Part shown: in pieces, positions 58,621 through 64,000 of the stretch
Position numbering within the stretch: position 1 is the first letter of the stretch
How the letters are laid out: each line of letters opens with the position of its first letter
Assembly: GCA_002256005.1 (NCBI GenBank)
Contig: NKIQ01000003.1
Coordinates: 105,503 to 169,502, forward strand
Source: Alphaproteobacteria bacterium PA4
Lineage (GTDB): Bacteria; Pseudomonadota; Alphaproteobacteria; Sphingomonadales; Sphingomonadaceae
DNA length: 64,000 nt
Direction of reading: 5' to 3'
The notes under the pieces: model-generated
Database searches by the model: none
What the model was told of the DNA's origin: nothing
What the model saw: only the letters and a program-made list of their open reading frames with translations
Position numbers and translations under genes: made by a program

Positions 58621-58746
58621 CCTCCCTCCCCCTTGCGGGGAGGGCGACTCACCGAAGGTGAGCGGGGTGGGGGTTACGCCCGTGGCCACACGAGCAACCC
58701 CCACCCCGCTCGCTTCGCGAGTCGCCCTCCCCGCAAGGGGGAGGGA
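58621..58746. repeat. Intergenic repeat family 2, copy 4
   Basis: CCTCCCTCCCCCTTGCGGGGAGGG and the right arm ending CCCTCCCCGCAAGGGGGAGGG, with the same inner stems as copies 1 and 3. It separates the convergent reductase and DUF2269 genes. Confidence 0.75.
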
Positions 58747-58751
58747 AAACG

Positions 58752-59225
58752 TTACAGCGTCGGCTTCGCCACCATCAGCCACAGCGATGCCAGCAGCGGC
58801 ACGGTGCTCACCAACCCCCAGATGATCCAGCGCCGCGCCAGCGCATGATAGGCCGCCGGCACCACGCCATCGGTATCGAACTGCCGCGCCAGCCGCGCCG
58901 AGCGAATCTGGTTGGGCACGATCGCCAGCAGCCAGATCAGCCCGGCGGCGACGAACCCGACCTGCGCCCAGAGCAGCCAGCCGCTGCCAAGATCGAACTG
59001 CCCGGTGATGGCCATGCCGTAACCGCCGGCCATGGTCAGCACCACGCCCCAGACGGTCATCGACCAATCGGTATAGGTGATCAGTTTCTGGGCAAAGGCC
59101 AGTATGGGGGCGCGGCCATCGCGATCGGCAAAGAATTTCCAGATCGCCGTCACGGTGATATTGCCCATCAGCATCACCACGCCGGTGATGTGCAGGAATT
59201 TCAGCAGGTCGTAGGATGCGGCCAT
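58752..59225 (-). CDS. DUF2269 family membrane protein
   Basis: 157 residues with four membrane helices. LLKFLHITGVVMLMGNITVT is the DUF2269-like first helix with a conserved His, then YTDWSMTVWGVVLTMAGGYG and ARRWIIWGLVSTVPLLASLW. The family is thought to be related to heme/cytochrome b-like four-helix membrane proteins. The start is ATG 59225 (MAASYDLLKF). Function unknown. Confidence 0.82.
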   Translation of the reverse strand: MAASYDLLKFLHITGVVMLMGNITVTAIWKFFADRDGRAPILAFAQKLITYTDWSMTVWGVVLTMAGGYGMAITGQFDLGSGWLLWAQVGFVAAGLIWLLAIVPNQIRSARLARQFDTDGVVPAAYHALARRWIIWGLVSTVPLLASLWLMVAKPTL

Positions 59226-59280
59226 GACCGGCGCATAGCGCGCGGCGGGGCAGGGCGAAAGGCTCAGTCGTCTTTGTCGT

Positions 59281-59373
59281 TGAACCGATACCGGCCCGCG
59301 CCCCCGCCCGGCCACCCAACGAAACTATTCTGAACTGGGTGGCCGGGCGGGGGCCCGGCCCGGTACCGGTTCA
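59281..59373. repeat. Long imperfect inverted repeat ending at the GST stop
   Basis: Arms of 38 bases (59281-59318 and 59336-59373) start TGAACCGATACCGGCCCGCG and end CCGGCCACCCA, with four or so mismatches, around a 17-base loop. The right arm contains the stop codon (59371-59373) of the GST gene. The rest of the 59226-59370 gap has no gene. Confidence 0.6.
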
Positions 59374-59985
59374 GGCCGCCGCGCGCAGTGCCAGCTCCTC
59401 GCCCAGCGCGCGGGCCACCGCCGGGCGCGCCCGCATCCGCGCCCGATAGGCGGCCAGCGCCGGCCATTGCGCCAGATCGAACTGGCAATGTTCGGACCAG
59501 CCCAGGATGGTGACGAGATAGGCATCGGCGACGGTAAAGCCGTCCATCAGCGTCTCCCGGCCCGCCAGATGCTGCTCTAGCAGGTCGAGCCGCGGTGTGA
59601 TGCGCATCCGGGCGAAATCCTTGGCCGCCGGCGGCGAGGCCGGGTGCATGAAGGCAACGAAATTGCTGTGCAATTCGCTGGCCAGCATGTTGAGCCAACC
59701 CTGCAATTCGGTCCGCGCCAGGCTGCCGGCCGGCGGGGCGAGGCCGCTGTCCGGCGCCTGATCGGCGATGAATTGCAGCACGGCAGGGCCTTCGGTGATA
59801 ACCTGGCCATCATCAAGCGCCAGGGCCGGCACCTGACCCTTGGCGTTGATCGGCAGATAATCGCCGCCGGCCTTCAACTGCTTGGTCGACAGCACCACCT
59901 CCTGAAACGCCGCCGGGATGTCGGCTTCATAAAGGGCGATGCGGCTGGCCAGCGAGCAGGCGAGGGGGGCGAAATAGAGGATCAT
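59371..59985 (-). CDS. Glutathione S-transferase (beta class-like)
   Basis: 204 residues. The N-terminal domain MILYFAPLACSLASRIALYE has the Cys-Ser pair expected in beta-class GST. NAKGQVPALALDDGQVITEG and AVLQFIADQAPDSG follow, and the C-terminal domain has MDGFTVADAYLVTILGWSEH. The start is MILYFAP at 59985. Divergent from a TetR gene, 92 bases away, which probably controls it. Confidence 0.92.
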   Translation of the reverse strand: MILYFAPLACSLASRIALYEADIPAAFQEVVLSTKQLKAGGDYLPINAKGQVPALALDDGQVITEGPAVLQFIADQAPDSGLAPPAGSLARTELQGWLNMLASELHSNFVAFMHPASPPAAKDFARMRITPRLDLLEQHLAGRETLMDGFTVADAYLVTILGWSEHCQFDLAQWPALAAYRARMRARPAVARALGEELALRAAA

Positions 59986-60076
59986 CGGTCTTCTCCCAAG
60001 GCAGCGACTCTGCGCGGTTGATTTTTGTACCGTGATGCATGAAATTGGGCCGGTCAAGAATTTTATGCGAACTGGT

Positions 60077-60688
60077 ATGAAAGTGTCCGAACCCCGCCGC
60101 CGCGGTCGCCCGCCGGCCTATGATCGCGATGCGGCGCTGCTGGCGCTGACCGATGCCTTTTGGGATCAGGGCTTTGCCGCGACCCCGCTCGATGCGCTCG
60201 CCGCCGCCAGCGCGATGAACCGGCCCAGCCTTTACGCCGCCTTTGGCGACAAGCAGGCGATGTATCTCGCCGTGCTCGATCGCTATGATCGCGACGCCGA
60301 AGCCCAGTTGCGCGCCGTGCTCTGGTCGACGGACGACATCGGCGCCGCCGTCGCCGCGCTGTTCGCCGCCAGTATCGATTTCTACAGTGCTGGTGCCCAT
60401 GGCCCGCGTGGCTGTCTCGCCGTCGGCACTGCGGCAACCGCCGCCGTCGCCGATCCCGCCATCCGCACCGCGCTCGCCCAGGTGCTGGCCACCATGGACG
60501 CCGTCATCGCCGAGCGCCTGGCCGCCGCCATCACTGCCGGGCAATTGCCGGCGGATTTCGATGCGCCGGCGCGCGCTGCGCTGATCGGCGCGACACTGCA
60601 CAGCCTGGCGACGCGCGCGCGGGCGGGGGCGACGCGATCTTCGCTGGAGGGGTTTGTCGCGGCGGCAGCGCCGGTGTTGCTGGGATAG
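60077..60688 (+). CDS. TetR/AcrR family transcriptional regulator
   Basis: 203 residues. The N-terminal TetR HTH is RRGRPPAYDRDAALLALTDA, then FWDQGFAATPLDALAAASAM, PSLYAAFGDKQAMYLAVLDR. The C-terminal helical domain binds the ligand. It looks like the AcuR/NemR branch. The start is placed at MKVSEPRR (60077). Further ATGs upstream at 60065 and about 60032 are in the same frame. Divergent from the GST gene, so the 92-base gap is the likely operator. Confidence 0.9.
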   Translation: MKVSEPRRRGRPPAYDRDAALLALTDAFWDQGFAATPLDALAAASAMNRPSLYAAFGDKQAMYLAVLDRYDRDAEAQLRAVLWSTDDIGAAVAALFAASIDFYSAGAHGPRGCLAVGTAATAAVADPAIRTALAQVLATMDAVIAERLAAAITAGQLPADFDAPARAALIGATLHSLATRARAGATRSSLEGFVAAAAPVLLG

Positions 60689-60811
60689 GGTGCGCACGCC
60701 TCCTCTACCGCAGCCAAGAGAGGTCGACTCGGCGTCTCACCCGAGCAGGTGAGGGCGTTTTTGTGTCGGAGCGCGGGTACACCCTCACCCGGGGCGCTGG
60801 CGCGCCTCTCG

Positions 60812-60833
60812 CCTCTCCCGCAAGCGGGAGAGG
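60812..60833. repeat. Hairpin near the end of the YtcJ-like gene
   Basis: CCTCTCCCGC and GCGGGAGAGG around AA. It lies in a 160-base gap between convergent TetR and amidohydrolase genes, together with CCTCACCCGGGGCGC repeats. It is a short relative of family 2 and may act as a terminator. No gene is seen in the gap. Confidence 0.5.
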
Positions 60834-60851
60834 GGGGGCAGGGCGGGCCGG

Positions 60852-62564
60852 TCAGGGGGCGCTGTACACTGTCGCGCCGGCCTTGATGGTTTCCATCACC
60901 TTGATGTCCTTGATCGTGGCGCGCGGCACGGTCAGCGGGTTGCGGTTCAGCACGACGAAATCGGCGAGCTTGCCGGGGGTGATGCTACCCTTCGTCGCTT
61001 CCTCGAAATGCTGATAGGCCGGCCAGATCGTCATGGCCTTCAGCGCTTCCATCGGGCTCAGCCTCTGGGCGGGTCCGAGGACATGGCCGCTGCGGGTGGT
61101 GCGATTCACGGCGCTGTCAAAGACGCGCATGGAATTGGGGAAGGTCACTGGCGCGTCGTGATGGATGCTGACCATCAGCCCGGCATCGCGCACGGCGCGG
61201 GTGGGGGAGATGAATTCGGCCCGCTCCGGCCCCGCCACCGATTCGCGGTGCCAGTCCCCCCAGTAGAATGTGTGCATCGGGAACAGCGCCGGGAACATGC
61301 CGAGCGCCTTCAACTGCGGGATCTGGTTGGCGCGCAGATACTGGCCGTGGATCATCACGGTGCGGCGGTCGCTGCCGGGGAATTGCTGCTGGGCCGCGGC
61401 GACGGTCGTCAACATCTGGTCGATGGCAGCGTCGCCATTGGCGTGGATCAGCAACTGCCAATTGTTCTTGTAGGCCATGTCGACCCAGCCCTGCGCCTCG
61501 CCGGGCTTGGGGAAGGCGGCATAGCCGGCATAATCCGGCTTCTGGCCTGCGGGCACCTGGAAATAAGGCTGGGTGAACCAGGCGGTCTTGCCCTGGGGGG
61601 AGCCATCGAAGGTCAGCTTCACCCCGCCGAGCCGGAGATGGTCATGATAGGCGCGGCCCATCAGCGGGCCATGTAGCACCGGCTTGTCAAAAAGGGTGAT
61701 GAGGTCGGGATAGGACACCACATCGATGCGCAGCAGCCCGGCATTGGCGGCGCCCTGCAGCATGGCCAGCGAAGCGCCATCGGTCTTGCCGTCCTGCACC
61801 GTCGTATAGCCATTGGCCATGTAGATCTTCTGCGCCGCCGCCATCATGGCGAGGCCCTGCCGCGCCGTGGTTTTCGGCAGCAACTTATAGGCGATCAGCG
61901 CCAGCGCGCTTTCCTCGAACACGCCATTGGGTGTCTTGCCATCGGCCTCGCGCTGGATATGGCCGCCGGACGGGTCGGGCGTGTCGGCGCTGATGCCGGC
62001 CTTCTCGATGGCCTTGCTGTTGAAGGCGCCGAGGTGGCCCGACTGGTGGATCAGCATGATCGGGATTTCGGTCGACACCGCGTCGAGCTCCTGGCGCGTT
62101 GGCGCGCGATGCTCGGCGAGCTGCGAATCATCATAGTCGAAGCCCAGTGCCAGCCCGGTCTTCACCGCCGGCGAAGTGGCAATGAAATCGCGCATGATGC
62201 GCTGGATGTCGGCGATGGAGCGCGCCGGGCCATCGGGCGGCGGGAGCAGATTGGCCGACACCGCCTGCAGCGCGACACCGCTGATATGGCCGTGCGCATC
62301 GACAAAGCCCGGCACCAGCGTGCGACCCTTGAGGTCGATCAGCCGCGTGGCCTTGCCGCGCTCGGCCTTCAGCACAGCGGCCTTCTTGCCGACCGCGACG
62401 ATGCGGCCGTCCTTCACCGCCACGGCCTCGGCGCGCGGGGTCGCGTCGTCGACGGTGATGATCGGCCCGCCGAACCAGATCGCATCGGCGTCGGCCGCGA
62501 GCGCCGGCGACGCCACGCCCGCCAGCAAGGCCGCGACCAGCACTTCGATCTTCATCATGCTCAT
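60852..62564 (-). CDS. Secreted amidohydrolase, YtcJ-like (Amidohydro_3)
   Basis: 570 residues. A signal peptide (MMKIEVLVAALLAGVASPAL) is followed by ADAIWFGGPIITVDDATPRA, the metal-binding FVDAHGHISGV, LLIHANGDAAIDQMLTTVAA, MIHGQYLRANQIPQLKAL and MVSIHHDAPVTFPNSM. The C-terminal KGSITPGKLADFVVLNRNPL is the return strand of the fold. Members act on unknown amides. Three clustered ATG codons leave the start uncertain by a few residues. Confidence 0.9.
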   Translation of the reverse strand: MSMMKIEVLVAALLAGVASPALAADADAIWFGGPIITVDDATPRAEAVAVKDGRIVAVGKKAAVLKAERGKATRLIDLKGRTLVPGFVDAHGHISGVALQAVSANLLPPPDGPARSIADIQRIMRDFIATSPAVKTGLALGFDYDDSQLAEHRAPTRQELDAVSTEIPIMLIHQSGHLGAFNSKAIEKAGISADTPDPSGGHIQREADGKTPNGVFEESALALIAYKLLPKTTARQGLAMMAAAQKIYMANGYTTVQDGKTDGASLAMLQGAANAGLLRIDVVSYPDLITLFDKPVLHGPLMGRAYHDHLRLGGVKLTFDGSPQGKTAWFTQPYFQVPAGQKPDYAGYAAFPKPGEAQGWVDMAYKNNWQLLIHANGDAAIDQMLTTVAAAQQQFPGSDRRTVMIHGQYLRANQIPQLKALGMFPALFPMHTFYWGDWHRESVAGPERAEFISPTRAVRDAGLMVSIHHDAPVTFPNSMRVFDSAVNRTTRSGHVLGPAQRLSPMEALKAMTIWPAYQHFEEATKGSITPGKLADFVVLNRNPLTVPRATIKDIKVMETIKAGATVYSAP

Positions 62565-62712
62565 ATCCCCCACCGTCCCCTTTGGCTGTACTGCCGCATT
62601 GTCCAACGCCTTGATGCTAACGTTGGAGGACGGCGGTCACATCCTCACCAAGCCGACAGGACATCGCTGGTGCGTGAAAGGGGCCGCGCCGGCACAAGCC
62701 GCATGACAACGG

Positions 62713-62765
62713 CCCGCGACAGGCACTGTTAGCGCGCGACCATCATCGGGTTGGCCTGTCGCGGG
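62713..62765. repeat. 12-bp inverted repeat in the gap before the Crp-like gene
   Basis: CCCGCGACAGGC (62713-62724) and GCCTGTCGCGGG (62754-62765) are exact complements 29 bases apart. The gap 62565-62979 (415 bases) contains no gene. This repeat and the palindrome at 62937-62952 are its only clear features. Confidence 0.5.
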
Positions 62766-62936
62766 TCGAGTCATCAAGCTGGCACTGATTCTGGCGGTGC
62801 CCACAAGGCCCATGTTGCCAAGGCCGTTGACGAGCGACAGAAAGCGGCAGCCACCACCAATTGGCGAGTCGACCCCGAAATCGACACTATCCGACTGGTG
62901 ACGAATCGAAGAATAGCGTATTCGACCTTTGGTGAG

Positions 62937-62952
62937 TGCCGAAAACTCGGCA
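62937..62952. promoter_or_regulatory. Palindrome TGCCGA-AAAC-TCGGCA before the Crp-like gene
   Basis: A perfect 6+4+6 inverted repeat 27 bases before the start codon at 62980. It does not match the CRP consensus TGTGA-N6-TCACA. Its spacing suits either an operator for an autoregulated factor or a leader hairpin. Confidence 0.35.
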
Positions 62953-62979
62953 GTCCGGTCAGGCAGGGGGAGCGTGCCT

Positions 62980-63663
62980 ATGGCCCTGTTGGCAGACGAT
63001 GCACTGGGCAACTCCGGCTGGCTGGCGGGCGCCGTGCCCGCGTTCCGCGATGCCATGCTCGCCAACGCCCAATTGCATCATTTCGAACATGGCCAGGTGA
63101 TGTGGCAGGCGGGGCAGCCCGGTGACGGCATGATCGGGATCAGAACCGGTGCCGCCGGGTTGATGCACGCCATGGCGCCACCGGAATCGCCGATCCTCGA
63201 CATCGTCGGCCCCGGCTTCTGGGCCGGGCAGGCGCCCTTCCTCACCAGGGCGGCGGTGCAGATGACATTGATCGCCCGCGGTCCTGTCGAGGCGGCAATC
63301 GTGCCGCGATCGGCCATGCTGGTCGTGCTGGGCGATCGCGGCGATTACTGGCGGGAACTGGGCCGGCTGTCGCTGGAACAGGCCTTTCTGGCCACGGTCG
63401 CGATGGGCGATCTTCTGATCCCCAACAGCCGTCGACGCCTCGCCGGCACATTGCTGCGGCTGGCGCAATGCCGCCGGGCGGGCGCGCCGCAGCGGGAGAT
63501 CATGATATCCCAGACCGAGCTGGCCTCGATGGCCAACCTCAGCCGGCACAGCGCCGGGCCGCTGCTCGCCGGTTTTGCGAGGGCAGGGGTTATCGCGCTT
63601 GGCTATCGCAGTGTCAGACTCACCGATGCCGTCGGCCTGCGCGCCATTGCCGATACGGACTGA
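62980..63663 (+). CDS. Crp/Fnr family transcriptional regulator
   Basis: 227 residues. The N-terminal cyclic-nucleotide-binding-like barrel (HFEHGQVMWQAGQPGDGMIG) lacks the strict cAMP phosphate-binding motif and the Cys cluster of FNR. The C-terminal HTH has MISQTELASMANLSRHSAGP, typical of the HTH_Crp group. The start at 62980 has a GGGGGAG nine bases upstream. The ligand is unknown. The target may be the divergent YtcJ-like gene across the 415-base gap. Confidence 0.88.
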   Translation: MALLADDALGNSGWLAGAVPAFRDAMLANAQLHHFEHGQVMWQAGQPGDGMIGIRTGAAGLMHAMAPPESPILDIVGPGFWAGQAPFLTRAAVQMTLIARGPVEAAIVPRSAMLVVLGDRGDYWRELGRLSLEQAFLATVAMGDLLIPNSRRRLAGTLLRLAQCRRAGAPQREIMISQTELASMANLSRHSAGPLLAGFARAGVIALGYRSVRLTDAVGLRAIADTD

Positions 63664-63671
63664 CGTTCCGC

Positions 63672-64000
63672 TTACAGCGGGATATTGTCGTGCTTCTTCC
63701 AGGGGTTTTCCAGCCGCTTGGTGCGCAGCTTCTGCAGGCCGCGGGCGATGCGCTTGCGGGTCGAATGCGGCATGATGACCTCGTCGATGAAGCCCTTCGA
63801 TGCCGCCACGAACGGGTTGGCGAAGCGCGCTTCATATTCGGCGGTCCGCTCTGCGATTTCTTCGGCTGATTTCCCGCGGAAGATGATCTCCACCGCGCCC
63901 TTGGCGCCCATCACGGCGATTTCGGCGGTCGGCCAGGCATAGTTCAGATCGCCGCGCAGATGCTTCGACGCCATCACGTCATAGGCGCGTCAATAGGCCT
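63672..64000 (-). CDS. pccB: Acyl-CoA (propionyl-CoA) carboxylase beta subunit, C-terminal part, with an in-frame stop
   Basis: The last ~105 codons of a carboxyltransferase beta subunit, reading leftward to the stop at 63672. [39 protein letters not shown] and [20 protein letters not shown] are the family's C-terminal motifs, ending WKKHDNIPL. In the motif normally KAYGGAYDVM, the two glycine codons read TGA CGC (63992-63987), so the frame is broken there. The residual AYx before it fits the family, so the break is a substitution rather than a shift. The rest lies outside the window. This is either a decaying gene or a sequencing or assembly error at the edge. Confidence 0.75.

Noticed and set aside
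42957..58746. Repeats with regular arms as a CRISPR array
   Set aside because: They are scattered single copies with inverted arms, not tandem direct repeats with uniform unique spacers. No cas genes are present.
1..64000. tRNA, rRNA, riboswitch, prophage or insertion-sequence genes
   Set aside because: I read both strands for these and recognised none apart from the SRP RNA. A tRNAscan and Rfam run would be needed to exclude missed ones.

Overview
The window is high-GC DNA from an alphaproteobacterium, most likely a member of the Sphingomonadales. Evidence for this: two secreted proteins end in PEPxxWA-type C-terminal anchors typical of sphingomonads; an RpoH sigma factor, a CtaA heme A synthase, a ChpT-like phosphotransferase and GlnD all have alphaproteobacterial form; and several families of hairpin-forming intergenic repeats recur. 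It reads as ordinary chromosome with housekeeping genes on both strands. No prophage, insertion sequence, CRISPR array, rRNA or tRNA gene was recognised.

Layout. 0-3 kb: a TIR/transmembrane/TPR protein cut by the window edge, then a TPR-aspartyl beta-hydroxylase. 3-12 kb: glnD, a TonB-dependent receptor of the zinc (ZnuD-like) type, a DsbD/ScsB-like thiol-disulfide exchanger and an acyl-CoA dehydrogenase. 12-18 kb: rplM-rpsI, an amidohydrolase, a ctaA-DUF2237-NUDIX overlapping operon, and a membrane protein/fatty-acid-hydroxylase pair divergent from a LysR regulator. 19-23 kb: a MerC-domain protein and Zur, dxs, and an AT-richer patch holding an HNH endonuclease-like gene and a HicAB toxin-antitoxin pair. 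23-33 kb: transporters, a membrane-bound AraC regulator, DUF1028, two GST-related or rescue genes, CsbD, an AmpD-like amidase, DjlA, and a JAB-cold shock-ChpT-DUF1275 operon. 34-43 kb: rluD-rpoH, two PEP-CTERM proteins, mtgA, an MDR oxidoreductase, dnaX-ybaB and the SRP RNA. 43-50 kb: an L,D-transpeptidase, two tandem cysteine desulfurases with a ferredoxin, anmK and tyrS. 50-64 kb: a two-component system, lepA, a glycan glycosyltransferase/flippase pair, a ferredoxin-NADP reductase, DUF2269, a GST/TetR divergent pair, a YtcJ-like amidohydrolase, a Crp-like regulator and the 3' part of a propionyl-CoA carboxylase beta gene.

The clearest regulatory link is a 15-bp imperfect palindrome that occurs in the same orientation, 12 of 15 bases identical, before the ZnuD-like receptor (5928-5942) and before the merC-zur pair (19094-19108). 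The two loci lie 13 kb apart, so this looks like a local view of a Zur regulon. Other points worth a second look are a two-hairpin repeat whose two copies differ by compensating base changes, a hairpin repeat that buries the ribosome-binding site between two cysteine desulfurase genes, a JAB-CSP-ChpT operon with overlapping genes, and an in-frame stop in the conserved Gly-Gly motif of the carboxylase gene at the right edge.

Many long open frames lie antisense to the genes listed here. They are by-products of the high GC content and were not annotated.
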